DNA from: Costus lasius
Taxonomy: Eukaryota > Streptophyta > Magnoliopsida > Zingiberales > Costaceae
Length of the DNA: 64,000 bases
Reading direction: 5' to 3'
NCBI GenBank assembly: GCA_027563935.2
Contig: CM050454.1
Span: 74,978,596 to 75,042,595 of the forward strand
Below are positions 11,684-23,938 of the stretch, one piece after another; the stretch's first letter is position 1; each line of letters opens with the position of its first letter. Made by a program: the position numbers and the translations under genes. The notes beneath the pieces were generated by a model, which made no database searches, was not told the origin of the DNA, and was given only the letters and a program-made list of their open reading frames with translations.

Positions 11684-12716
11684 GATCTATCAAAGCACTT
11701 TGATTGGATCAAGGTGATTAGTGGAGAATTTGATGACTATCCTAAGGAGTGTGGGGTTATCTCACAGCTTACTTAGAACACCACTGTGTGGTGAATTTCA
11801 AAAGAAAGAAAGAGTAACACATTGGATGTGGTTCCATCTTTGAATAGTCATGCAAATATACTACTATGATGTCATGCAAACAGATGTACTGCCACTCCAT
11901 AAGAAAGTGTCTAAGGTAGCTTTTGAGTTGCGAACTGCAAATATCACATTCCTTCAATGGAATTGGGAATGTAATATGCAGTGATCTCAAAAGTATATGT
12001 TTGTGGGACACTAAAGGGTGCTATTTCTATCCCAAGGAAAACAAAATATTTGTTGCTTGATACTGCTGTCTTCCTTGAGGAGATACTTCTTTGAAAGAAG
12101 CTAGTGGGAGTAGATTTGATTGGGACAAGATCCAGAATCAACCACAATACATTTAGACACAAATGGAGAGTGGAATCTCACATACAGGTTGAAAGTCAAC
12201 CAAAGGTTCAAGTAACACAGGAACCACATAAGTCTGGATGGATTCGAAGTGCTGGCCATGACGAATTTTTCATCTAAGGATGAACATAAGACTTATGAGG
12301 AAATGGAAGCGGTCGGTGGACCATATTACAAGAAATGGCTAAGGGCCATGAGAACCATAATGGACTCCATGTCTGCTAATCAAGTTTGGGACTTGGATGA
12401 GCTGCCAAAGGGGGAATTCCCACAAGCTATAAATAAATCTTCTAGGAAGATAGACATGGAAGGTAACATTGTTACCTTGAAAGGCAAGCTAGTGAATAGA
12501 AATTTCAGGCAAATCCACTGGGTGGATAATGATGAAATTTTTCACCAATAGCTGAGTCTTAAGTCCATTAGGAATCTGCTTGTTATAATTGCATGATCAA
12601 TAATGGCATGTTGTTATGAAAACTGCCTTTCTTGCATGGACGTCTGAAAAGATATCTATAAGGAAATAGCCAGAAGGTTTTCATATCAAGGCCATAAAGA
12701 TATGCATGGTGTTATG
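11684..12716 (+). pseudogene. Copia D interior, part 2: decayed integrase and reverse transcriptase start
   Basis: Begins with the second GATCT. Translated fragments match the copia pol of this window: ISGEFDDYPKECGVISQLT, then after many frameshifts SMSANQVWDL and DMEGNIVTLKGKLV inside an open stretch 12249-12551, then traces of the PEGF and KICM region just before the solo LTR at 12717. Stops and indels are frequent. Clearly older than B1 and A1. Confidence 0.75.
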
Positions 12717-14371
12717 TGTTGGGGTATGCCCTTAAGGCTAATGTTTGAGGCCTTGGGTTGTTATCAGTATCATGTATAAACTCTATGTTTATAAAGGCAA
12801 TGGTTGTTATTCAGGTTGTTACATTATCTGCTGCTATATGTATACTACTGAATAATGTCTCAATTGTGTTCAGCTTAGCTGACATGCAGAAATGTCCTTA
12901 GTCGAGATATCTTGGTGAACATGAGACAGCCTTGATATGATTGAGACTAATATGTGTTCTAATCTTATAGGATGCTTCGAGCATGGAATAAGATGTAGAC
13001 TCATAGGTACATTGGATGTACTGGACAGACCCTACTTAGGATATTCAATTGCTTGTCACAATGTGAATAATCCTTATATGCAAGCAAGTGGCATATTTCC
13101 TCTGACTTGAGATCACTTGTGTTTCTAAATGATGATTGGCATTGTCTTGAGGTAGTTCAATATCATTTGAAATATAATGGTTATAGATTATCTTGGATAA
13201 TGAACATGAGTCATGTTAGGGCACTAGTGATAGATATAGGATTGCCTTCTCCTTGTTTGGAGTGTGATGTTCTAAAGGGGCCCCCTGGATGAGATGGTTG
13301 AGAAAGTGTATGGCCATACCCAGATGACTATGTTCATCTGATCTAACCACTCTCATCATATTGGAATTACAGGCTTGACACGCTTGTCTAATAAGAACAT
13401 CCAGTGGCAAAGGAAACACATATGTCATGTGACTTGGGTTCACACTTGTGCTATGGTTTGGGTGTAGTCTTGGAAGACTCTTTCCTTTATATCGGGAGAC
13501 AGTGATGTGTTGCTAGATACCCCTCTCTGTTCATGATAACGTAAGTTATCGTTACTGACATTTAAAGGAAACCCTTAGGGTCGCACAATTTGATGATATG
13601 GCTTACTTATGTCATATCGTGTGGACTGAATTGTTCTGATTCAGTTTAATAGGAGTTTAAACTCTGATTGGAAGTGAGATCTGGTCTGATCATGTTTGAT
13701 TGATTAGGGCTTGAGATCGGTAAGCTTCGATCGAGAGAATTGATGCTTGATCGGTGAGATCAAGAGCATCAAGAGATGTATGGTTAGATCTTGAGCCATT
13801 TGGTTCATATGAGATCTAGATCATGGCTTGGTTCGGTTTGGTCTTTGAACCAAATGCAAAAGAACCGGTTCACATAAGTGAACGCATGGTTCATTGTGAG
13901 AAAGCGTTTTGGTTAGAAACGTGAGCGCATGGCTTGATGGCTTTCTATTTTTGGAAACCCATGAAGCGTTCCCACGTTGGATAACGCCTTAACGCCTCCC
14001 TCTCTCTCGCTTGAAGTTTTTTCCTCTCGTGTGTGTGTGTCTTGGACATACGAAAGAGGAAGAGAAGGAGAGAGCTTTCGGCCAGCAAGATTAACATCTC
14101 ATCTCCTCCATTCGATTAGGGGATCTTGGCGTCTTTGCTAGCACAAGGTTAACGCGCAAGGAGGAAGCCATCATCACCTTTGTGTGCGTCCACTTTGGAG
14201 GAAAGCCGCGTCGCCTTCTTCTTCCAAGTCGCCATCCAATCATGGCTATGGTATGATCTTTTATTTGATCTTGGCAAATTCTTAAGTTGATCATATATTC
14301 ATGCCTTATGCGATCTTCATGAAACCCTAGAAAAATTTTTATATGCGCCTGCTTAGGGTTTCTCTCTTACA
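12717..14371 (+). mobile_element. Solo LTR of family A inside copia D
   Basis: 1,655 bp from TGTTGGGGTATGCCC to CTCTCTTACA, with the 5-bp duplication TTATG at 12712-12716 and 14372-14376. No interior is left, which is the usual outcome of recombination between two LTRs. D's reverse transcriptase frame is split by it. The donor-like ATGGCTATG|GTATG motif of family A is present around 14240-14252. Confidence 0.92.
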
Positions 14372-15419
14372 TTATGCAAGCATGTTTAAAAGAGCCTGTG
14401 TTTACAAGAAGATCAGTGGGAGCACCTTAATAGTATTTCTTGTTCTAGAAGATTGATGATATTCTTCTCACATGGAATGACATCTCAGCTCTTCACATGG
14501 TGAAGAAAAGGCTTGAGATGTACTTCGAGAAGAATGATCTAGGGAATGATGCCTACATCTAGGCATGAGGATCTATAGATAGAGATCCAAGAAAGTCATT
14601 GCCCTTTAGTCAATCTATGTTCATCCAAGAGTTTCTGGAGAGGTTTATATTGGATGATTCCAAATATTGATACCTTCCAGAGAGATATGGTCTGACTCTC
14701 ATGAGGATATTGTGCCCTATGACACAGCTGGAGAGTAATAACATGGGTCTAAAATCCTGATACATGGTGTATAGGATGGATCATGTTATGAGTAATATAC
14801 AGAAGACCATTTGTGGCAAATGCTTGGAGCATAGCCAGTAAGTTTCAATCAGATCCTAGTGTTTGACACTGGATAGCTGTGAAAGCAATCCTTATATATA
14901 CTTGGGAAGTATAAAGGATTGAAGTCTAGTCTATGATAGACAAGAAGAATTGTGTGTACAAGGGTACACTGATACTTCGTTCCAATCTTATGACCACAGC
15001 CAGGATTTGTGCTTTGCCTTGTTGTGGTGTTGTGCGCTGAAAGAGCATTATGCAAACCATAGTGGCAAAATTCTACAAATAAGGCTGAGTACATTGCAGC
15101 TTCTTGTGGCAACCAAGGAAGCAACTCCATTCATTTGAACTTGATTTAGTTCCTGGTGCTTGATGGTCTAGTATGGTTCTTACTAGGGCCATAGCATAAG
15201 TGAAGGAACTTAGTGCTCAAGTATGTACTGCAGTATATCATCTGATCTTAGAGATCATGGACAAAGATGATGATCAAATTTGTTAAAATAAACACAGATA
15301 GCAATCTGGAAAAACCCACTGACATAGCCTCTGGCACAGCGGAAGCTAAATGAGTCATACTAGAGACATTGGAACTGACTAAACATCAGTTGCCCTTGGT
15401 CTTAGTGCAAGTGGGAGAT
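14372..15419 (+). pseudogene. Copia D interior, part 3: decayed reverse transcriptase and RNase H
   Basis: Starts at the second TTATG. Fragments show ACVYKKISGS, a damaged catalytic loop (VDDIL preceded by a stop), LGNDAYI, QGYTDTSFQS, and a final polypurine tract GTGGGAGA directly before the LTR at 15420. Many stops. It is the 3' third of pol of the same decayed element as 1949-2238 and 11684-12716. Confidence 0.75.
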
Positions 15420-17683
15420 TGTTGGTGTATATGCCCTGAAGACCAATGTATGGACATGGATAGGCATTGTTTGAATGTACTTTGATAGAACTATTACTCT
15501 TTGTATAGGCATGGTCGTTATTATGCAGACTTCTCTACCTGCGTTGATGTATTGAGTTGCATGTATAATGTCCCAGGAGTTTGGATTGGATCCATTCTCA
15601 TAAGAAATCCCCAGACAAGGTACCTTAGCAGATATGGGATAGCTTTGGTACATGTAAGACTGGTGTATGGGCTGGTTAAGTGCGGGGCACAGTAACGCAG
15701 ACATACAGGTGCATTGGGTGCACTGGAGTGATCCACCGTGAGGATTGACTTGTCTAGTCAACAAGTCAATCTCACATGCAAGAGGTTTGTATTGATCCTT
15801 AGACTTGAGGTATTCATGTCTAGATTTGATGATGGGTATGCTTTGATACAGTCTTACGTCTCTCCGTAATTGGGAGACAAAAACGACTATCATTGGGCAT
15901 GTCATAAATCACGTAGAGACATGGATGACCAATAGTAGGATTTGCCCCTTCCTTATTGGAAGCATGATATCCTCTCGGGGCACCCCACCTTATTGGTGCA
16001 TGACAGGAATGTGTGGCCACACTTGTTGAGTCATGACCAATGCATTGGATTGATAAAACTTAAGACTAATCCAATGGCAGGATATCAGTTTAGGCAAAGG
16101 GATCTATAATGAAATGGGAATCCTCATTGCTTGTTAGGAGTTATTGCCATAATGACTTAAGTCCTATGACATAGGTAGTAGTGATGTGTTGCTAGATACC
16201 CCTCACTACTTATGATGTTTACATCATTGCCATCGTCATATGGATCCTACGGGGTCACACGCAATAGACTCTTGACGTTGCTTTAATCAGAAGCCTTATG
16301 ATCAAGTTATTGGATAACTTGGATCAATTTGGAAGATTTCATCAGCGCCAATGGGCCTGATGAGTTGGAAGAAAGTTATTGGAGCCAAACTTCATTTTTG
16401 GCAGGTTGACCCGAAATTGACCTAGATTAGTTACATTTGAATTAGGGTTACATTGGGTTGGATCCAAAGGCTTAATCAACCCATGCCATGAAGTTTGGGC
16501 TAGCTCATTATCCAATGAGGCCCAATAACTAATTGTCAAGAAGAGGTATAAGCAAATAAGGGTATAATGGGGAAGAATTTCACCCCATTGGCGCCAAGGG
16601 CATAATGGGGTGAAGTGGGCGCATGTTGCTTCATACGGAAGCATTAGGCGCCTCCCCCTTTGTTCCTTGGAAGGAAATCTTGCCTCTATGGTAAGGGTTG
16701 GGGCTGATATGGCTTGAAAACTCTTTTGGAAAGAGCTTGGGCGCATATGACAAGTAGGGTGAGATTTATGGTAAAGTCTTGGAGACTTTCCTTACCTCAT
16801 AAACCCTACATGCACCCAAACCCTTACCCTAGCCGAATACCTCTTGCTTGTTGCGCCTAGCCCTTCCTCCTTGGATGGAATGCATGCCTCTAAGGCATGT
16901 CTTGGGCGGATATGGCCATTGGGCAAATTAGGATAGGTTGAATGAGGTTTATGGTAAAGTCTTGGAGACTTTCCTTACCTCAAGTCTCCTTTATCCTAGC
17001 CGCCCACTTGGCATGATCCTAGCCATTGCCCTAGCAGCCCCTTGTCCTATTAATAGGACCCTTGCCGCCCCATCAAAAAGGTTGATTCATGTGAACAACA
17101 TCTTGGAGGAGTGACATATCTCTTGGAGAGACTTGGAGTGCAAGGGGCGAGAGCAACATAGGCTTGGCGCAATCTTCTTCCTTGGAGCCGCAAGTTCTTC
17201 CTCTCCCTCTCTTCTTGGCGCAAGGACACTTAGTGCTTGGTGGCATCTCCTTGCCACAAGCTCTCTCCCTTCCTTGGCCATAGGCGCACCTTGCTTGAAG
17301 GTGGTGCAAGCAAAGAAGAAGAAGGAAGTAACTTGGCGGCATCATCTTCCTCCTCATCTCTTATTGGCGCTTTCATCTTGGAGGTGGCGCAAGAAAAAGT
17401 GAAGGAACCCTAAGGCTTGATTCTCTTCCCAAGGCTAGCACCTAGCGTGGAAGGGAGCAACGATCAAGGAGTCGACGCGTGGATACTTGTAGAGGGCGAA
17501 CACTTGGGCGCCTTCAACATGGCTTTGGCAACTAGACAAGCAAAAGAGGTACATCTCTAACACATCCTTGTGTCTTCTCTCTCGCATGGATCCTTGGGAC
17601 CGGAATATGTTTCGGGTGTAATGATTCTTCCGCTGCGTCCTAGGACTGCAATAATTTTAAATTACACCCAGTATTCCCTAACA
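15420..17683 (+). repeat. Copia D 3' LTR, diverged family B type
   Basis: 2,264 bp, starting TGTTGGTGTATATGCCC and ending ATTCCCTAACA. It is about 300 bp longer than the B1 LTRs. Part of the excess is an internal duplication: the block around 16660-16840 (ending in TAAAGTCTTGGAGACTTTCC and following bases) recurs around 16865-17040. The 5' LTR and left target duplication are outside the window. Small open frames in 17073-17402 are antisense pairs in low-complexity sequence and are not called. Confidence 0.85.
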
Positions 17684-18263
17684 GTAGTAATAGATCCTGC
17701 TGGTAGCGAATATAGCCAAGCTCTGGCACGGTCCCTGAGAGAAAATGAGAACAATCTTAGTCTTATAGCGTCAGATGAAACTCAATTAACTTTGACAGTA
17801 TCGCAATATTCTAAAAAGATAGCTAGATGTAGATTAGGGTCCTGATTTGGGGATCCCCGAAATTGATTTTGCTGGACCATCATCATCAACGCTGGCTTAA
17901 GCTCAAATTTGTTCGCCTCTATGTTGGGTCAAACTATGCTTGAATTAAAGCCTTGTATATTCGGTACTGCAAAGTCCCTAAAAGATTGGTTGTTTGCTGC
18001 CATTACACCTACTTCAAAAACCTTTTGAGTGTGAAATTGCAATATCCTTCGAAGGTGAAATGTACGCTCAATTTCTGGGTCTACAAGAACTAAAGTACCT
18101 GTTCAAGAATTTCTGGGCATACAATGCGTAAGTTAATATAGAAAGTAAAATAATAATGAAAATGGAAAGAAAAGTAAAAAACCAATGCTAAAACAATAGA
18201 AGAAAAAGTGCCTAGTCTCCAAACTTATCTAGTCCATAATCCACGGCAATGGCGCCAAAAACT
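17684..18263 (-). mobile_element. Interior remnant of an Athila/Tat-like gypsy, with primer site
   Basis: The minus strand carries TGGCGCCATTGCCGTGG (18241-18257), close to the tRNA-Asp type primer site of Athila/Tat gypsy elements, six bases from the presumed LTR end (ATCA, AGTTTT, TGGCGCC). The remaining ~560 bp show no protein I recognise; the open frame 17570-17845 starts in the D LTR and is not a gene. D appears to have inserted into this interior. Confidence 0.6.
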
Positions 18264-18490
18264 TGATGCGTCCACAACTGCACAGATTTATTGAAGTAAT
18301 AAAGAAAGATATCGTTCCCAACCAGGATTAGGCGGTTAGGTACTAACTATTCAACTCGTTTGAATCTAGGCAAAATCCAGTAGTGGGTTGTATTGAACTC
18401 TAAGTTTGAACAATGTAAAGACAACGTTTAAAAGGGTTCAAGTTTTTAGAAAAATCGGGATTTCTAGGTTTCACCACACTGACTAATATG
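18264..18490 (-). repeat. Athila/Tat-like LTR, part 1
   Basis: First 227 bp of a minus-strand LTR whose end (on the minus strand) is next to the primer site at 18241-18257. It is cut by copia A1 at 18490/18491 with the duplication ATATG (18486-18490, 29481-29485) and continues at 29486. Confidence 0.6.
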
Positions 18491-20148
18491 TGTTGGGGTA
18501 TGCCCTTAAGGCTAATGTTTGAGGCCTGTGGGAATGTATCTGTATCATGTAATAAACTGTTATGTTTATAAAGGCATGGTTATTATTCAGTTGTTTACAT
18601 TGTCTGCTGCAATATATGTTCTTCTGAATAATGTCTCAAAGCTGTTCAGCTGGGCTGACATGCTATATGTCCTTAGTCGATATATCTTGGTGAACATGAG
18701 ACAGCCTTGATATGGTTAAGACTAATATGTGTTCTAATCTTATAGGATGCTTCGAGCATGGAATAAGATGTAGACTCATGGGTACATTGGATGTACTAGA
18801 CAGACCCTACTAGGATGTTCAATTGTTTGTCACAATGTGAATATTCCTTGAATATGACAAGTGGCACATTTCCTCTGACTTGAGATCACTTGTGTTTTCT
18901 AAATGATGATTGTCATTGTTTTGAGATAGTTCAATATCATTTGAAACATAATGATTATAGATTATCTTGGATGGTGAACTTGAATCAGGTTAGGGCACTA
19001 GTGATAGACATAGGATTGCCGTCTCCTTGTTTAAGGAGTGTGATGTTCTAAAAGGGGCCCCCCTGGATGAGATGATTGAGAAAAGAGTATGGCCATACCC
19101 AGGTGACAGTGTTCATCTGATCTAATCATGCTCATCATATTGGAGCTACAAGCTTGACACGCTTGTCCAATAAGAACATCCAGTGGCAAAGGAAATATGT
19201 ATGTGGTTTGGGTGTAGTCTTGGAAGACTCTTTCCTTTATATCGGGAGACAGTGATGTGTTGCTAGATACCCCTCACTGATCGTGATGACGTCAGTTATC
19301 GTTACCGACATTTAAAGGAAACCCTTAGGGTCGCACAATTTGATGATATGGCTTACTTAAGTCAGATCGTGTGGACTGAATTGTTTGGGTTCAGTTTAAT
19401 GGGATTTAATCTCTGATTGTGAGTGAGATCTAGTCTGATCATGTTTGATTGATTAGGGCTTGAGATCGGTAAGCTTCGATCGAGAGAATGGTTGCTAGAT
19501 CGGACAGATCAGAAGCACCAAGAGATCGACGGTTAGATCGGGAACCTTAGGGTTTATTTAAGATCTAGACTAGATCATTGGCTTGATTGGTTCTTAAACC
19601 GAACCAATGTGAACCGGCTCATGAAATGAGCGCATGGTTCAAGGCTTGGCGAATTGTTCACTTGACGTGAACATTGAAGCGAGAGTGGTGACTATTTTTA
19701 GTAACCATGATCTCCACTTGGAGACCACTCTCACGTTCGAATAGGGCTTTCTATTCTCGCCTATCCATCTCTTCCTCTCTAGTCTCTTGTGGTGTGCGGC
19801 GACGCTTGGAGTTTAGAGGAGGATTCGGCCAAGAGAGATCAAGGTCTTCATCCCTCACAATTCGATCAAAGACACTTTGGACCCTTGCTAGCACAAGGAG
19901 CGACAAAGAGTTTGCCATCATCCTCTTGTGTGCGATTCCCTTTGGAGAAGAGGCAATCGACTCTTTGCTTCCAAGGCAACATCTAGGCTATTGCGATGGT
20001 ATGAATGTTTTTCATTAATCTTTACTAGCCCCTTTTCGAGTTGATCATTTAACATGCGAGTTGATCCTATAACCCTAGCTTCCGCAAGATGAATATAGTA
20101 TGCGCTAATCACTTTAGGGTTTTGCTCCCCCTTGAAGGGGACTCTTCA
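18491..20148 (+). repeat. A1 5' LTR
   Basis: 1,658 bp, TGTTGGGGTATGCCC to GGGGACTCTTCA. Relative to the 3' LTR it lacks 28 bp near 19204, between short TATG repeats. A TTTATATC motif at 19237-19243 is a weak TATA candidate. Confidence 0.95.
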
Positions 20149-21957
20149 ATTGGTATCAGAGCCAGTTGAACGCATGTTTAAATGATTGCTTTGATTTGTG
20201 ATCCATGAATGCCGATGTATGCTTAGATCTATAACATGCGTAAATTCACATGTTAAATTATATCATGCCGAAACTTGTTTTTGTTTCATTTGCGCATGTA
20301 TGTTGTATGTTGGCGCATCTTAGTTTTTATAAAAACTTGAATACTTGCGCGACTAACTATAGATCTAAAGCCTTGCATTAAACCCTTAGACGGGTTATTA
20401 GGGTTGAAGTCACCCCTAAGTTAGATCCAAAAGGTTTGATCAGATCATCTGACAGCCTGGATGGGTCGACCACATAGCACCTTGGCGCAAGCCAGAGGTG
20501 GCTAAAGGTCGACTGCAGACAGGCGTGTAGCGATGTCTGATTGAGACGACTAATGAACGCACCTGAGTTAGGCCCGGGGTCACACCCGCTTGCCAGACCT
20601 CAGTGTGGTAGTTCAGCCCTGGCGCATGCATGGTTGACCTTTTGGTCGACGCAAGTCAGTTATGACTTGGTGCATGCAAGGGCAGTGGATCTGACTAGGT
20701 TGGATGAGTGGATCCCTAGTAATGGACCGTTGTAAGGTTGTAGGGCAAATAAGGAAAAATTAAAATTGATCCCATGGGGTTTTTTCGAAAATTTTAATTT
20801 TTATGATGGATCACATGATTGCTGATTGGATGCATATGTTTGTCTATTTAGTCTTATGTGGGCTGCCCATATTAATTGTGTGCTGTGCTGGGGCCTGCGA
20901 GCCTGGGATTTAAAATTGTTGTAAATTAATTATTGTGATCTGCGCATCACATTGCTTTAATTTATAAAATGTTATTGACCTGCGTGTCAATCTTGTCTAG
21001 ATAGTTAAATTTGTAATTTAATTAGACAAGAGCACAAAGCACACTTGGCAGAGGCGCCTGCAGCAGTGGCTAGACCAGGTGGGAGGTCTAGGGTTCGACC
21101 CTAGGACCTGGCGCATATTCCTGGTGGGCGCACCAGAGCTGCAGATGGCGCTTGGGCCCTGGTTTGGGCCAGATGAGCAGCAAAAGACCCATGAAGAGCA
21201 AGTGAAGACTTAAACTAGGTTAAGGTCTTCTAGGGCTATGGGCTTTTACCACATAAGAACCATGCTTTCTTTTATTGCTTATATAAGTAGAACAGCATGT
21301 TTTAATTTATCTTCTGCTATCACCATAGGAATTGTATGATAGTGAAGAAGATAAAAAGACCGTGAAAATCCAACGCTAAATATCAAGCTCGTAAGCCTTC
21401 TGACGCGAAACCTCACTGTTCTGATTATCGTTGGAGCCGTGTTGTACCCACTCAGTGGGCACGTCCATCTATCTTCAGACGGTGCGCGATTACACCTGTG
21501 TGTTACAGAGTAGGGATTTATCCCTTCTCGTTGCTCAGCATAGCACATGGTGGTCCAGGGAGTAGGTCGGGTCAGCTTGACCATGTAGGCTACATATGTG
21601 GCGCATATGGTAGCACATGGAGGCAGCCATCTGTGGGGTCAGAGACTGTGTTGTACCAACTCAGTTGGCACAGTCTGCTGGACTGCCCAGATGAAGGGGA
21701 ATCGCACGGGTTGGCGATCGGCAGGGACTGCCTACCGGAGATTAGTGCTTGTACTCTCTGTGCATCTTATCTCGCCTGAGCGGGACGCGGAGACCAAGTA
21801 CGAAATCTGGATCCCATCTCACTAAAAGAGTTCTACTCTTTCGGGCTGTTTTGTTGGATTTTTCAAGCCAGATAAAATAGTGAGAAAAAGAATCTTTCTT
21901 AAGTCCTGATTGATTCTTTACATTGATACTGACCTTGCTGTTCTTGCATTGTTGTAG
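19999..21957 (+). other. Predicted A1 intron from LTR to gag
   Basis: The donor ATG|GTATGAATG lies in the last 150 bp of the LTR; the acceptor TTCTTGCATTGTTGTAG ends at 21957, with a CTGAC branch-like motif about 30 bases upstream. The LTR ATG (19996-19998) would join in frame, seven codons before the gag ATG at 21979. Element A2 has the same arrangement (62052-63997). Splicing would remove the primer site. Confidence 0.5.
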
Positions 21958-21978
21958 ATACCTGCAGCAACGAACACC
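20149..21978 (+). other. A1 leader with primer-binding site
   Basis: The primer site TGGTATCAGAGC is at 20151-20162 (initiator tRNA-Met type). The ~1.8-kb leader matches the A2 leader at 62182-64000 over its whole length. No conserved coding frame is seen; 21498-21825 frames are shared with A2 only as nucleotide similarity. It holds a tRNA-like segment at 21053-21115. Confidence 0.85.
21053..21115 (+). other. tRNA-like segment in family A leader
   Basis: A T-arm-like hairpin CTAGG-GTTCGAC-CCTAG follows a second hairpin (TAGACC/GGTCTA), and the outer GCGCC/GGCGC can pair, giving a reduced cloverleaf. The loop resembles the internal promoter B box (GGTTCGANNCC) with one mismatch. In A2 (63091-63152) the T-arm pair T:A is changed to C:G. 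Not a functional tRNA gene; it may be a captured tRNA-derived sequence or a structural RNA element. Confidence 0.4.
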
Positions 21979-23938
21979 ATGAACTTCAATGTGCGATCCC
22001 TACTGGAAAGGGAGAAGTTTGCTGGGCCGAACTTCTCTGACTGGTTCGGACACCTTAAGATCGTTCTTAAGGCAGAGAGGAAACTGTATGTCCTCGAGAC
22101 GGCGATACCGCCTCAGCCCACTCCGAACGCCGCAAGGGCGGTTCGGGAAGCCTATGAAAAGCACGTCAATGATAGCATTGATGTCGCTTGCCTGATGCTA
22201 GCGTCTATGACGCCACCGCTGCAGCGTCAGCATGAGGATATGTCTGCTATAGACATGATAGCAAACCTCAAGATGTTGTATGCTGCACAGGCAAGGACTG
22301 AACGCTATAATTTGACGAAGCTCTTCTTTCAGAGCAAACTGGCTGAAGGGAGCCCAGTGGGAGCTCACGTGCTCAAGATGATTGGGCACAAGGAGGCTCT
22401 AGAGAAACTGGGGCATACCATCAACCAGGAGCTTGCTGTGGATATTATTCTGCAGTCTCTCCCGCCTTCATTCGACGCGTTCATTATTAACTTTAATATG
22501 AACAAAATCGATTGTACTCCGGCAGAGCTACTGAATATGCTCCTCACTACTGAGGAGACTCTGAAGGGAAAGCCTTCGACCTCTGTCTTAATGGTTCCTT
22601 TAAGGAACAAGAAGAAGGGGAAGAAGGGCAAAGCCCCCGTCAAGAGCTACAGCAAGGCTCTGAAGCAGAAGGTGAAGCGGTCCAAGGAATACAGGTGTTT
22701 CCACTGTGGCCAGCTGGGTCACTGGAAAAAGGACTGTAAAGCGCTCCAAGGAGATAAGAGGGGAAGCTTCGCTTCTGGCTCAGGTATATTCGTGACTGAG
22801 GTCATGTTTTCTTCTTCTATATCATGGGTGTTGGACACTGCATGTGGAGTTCACATTTGTTCAAATGTACAGGAACTCAAGAGAAGAAGGCAGGTGGGAC
22901 AGCATGAGGTGGACCTACGCGTTGGAAACGGGGCACGGGTTGCTGCTGTTGCTGTAGGAGACTACTTCATTTCTTTACCATCTGGAATTGTATTGGAACT
23001 AAACAATTGTTATTTTGTTCCCAGTATTACTAAAAATATTATCTCCATTCCTGCTCTTGTCAGGAAGGGATTTTCCTTTGAATGCAATATTTCAAAGTGT
23101 ATTTTGTCTTTTGATAATATTGTTTATGCAACTGGTTCAATTAGCAATGGGTTATACATGTTGGACATGGAATGTTCGATACAGCAAATTGATATTAAGA
23201 AAGCCAAGTATGCTGATGACAGCACCTTGCTATGGCATAGTCGTTTAGGCCATATAAACGAGAAACGCATTAAGCGGTTGCATGATTATGGACTGCTGGG
23301 ATCATTCTCCTACAAGGAGATTGATACATGCAAGGCTTGTTTAATGGGTAAAATGACGAAGTCACCTTTTCCTCACAAAGGTCAAAGGGCTTCAGGTTTA
23401 CTTGACCTTATACACAGTGATGTGTGTGGGCCATTTAGTAAACATGCCAGAGGTGGCTATCAGTACTTCATTACCTTTACTGATGATTTCAGTAGGTATG
23501 GGTATGTCTATCTGATGAGACATAAGAGTGAATCTTTTGACAAGTTCAAAGAGTTCAAAAATGAAGTACAGAATCAGCTAGGCCGAAATATCAAGGCACT
23601 TCGCTCAGATCGAGGTGGTGAATACCTAAGTCACGCGTTTACTGACTATCTGAAGGAGTGTGGGATTATCTCACAGCTCACTCCGCCAGGAACACCGCAA
23701 TGGAATGGTGTGTCCGAAAGGAGAAATAGAACGTTACTTGATATGGTTCGTTCTATGATGAGTCAGGCTACTCTTCCATACTCCTTTTGGGGTTTTGCGC
23801 TGGAAACAGCTGCAAAGGTACTAAACCGAGTGCCATCCAAGGCAGTTTCAAAGACGCCATATGAGTTATGGTATGGGAAATAGCCAAGCTTGACATTTAT
23901 CAGGATCTGGGGCTGCGAGGCTTATGTTAAAAAGCTCG
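21979..23938 (+). pseudogene. A1 gag, protease and integrase, first piece of gag-pol
   Basis: Open for 634 codons from ATG 21979 to a TAG at 23881-23883; coding similarity continues to the insertion at 23939. Domains by residue: UBN2-type Gag about 15-195, basic stretch 208-237, zinc knuckle CFHCGQLGHWKKDC 240-253, protease around D286 (DTACG, with Ala where Gly is usual), HHCC region LWHSRLGH to CKACLMGK about 411-450, then the integrase core with SDVCGPF, LRSDRGGEYLS and NGVSERRNRT. The product is the copia polyprotein: particle protein, its processing enzyme and integrase. The one stop probably replaces a Lys codon. The start is supported by alignment to the B1 gag. Confidence 0.9.

Noticed and set aside
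17570..17845. 91-codon frame crossing the end of the D LTR
   Set aside because: It spans an LTR boundary and the first part is LTR sequence; no recognisable domain.
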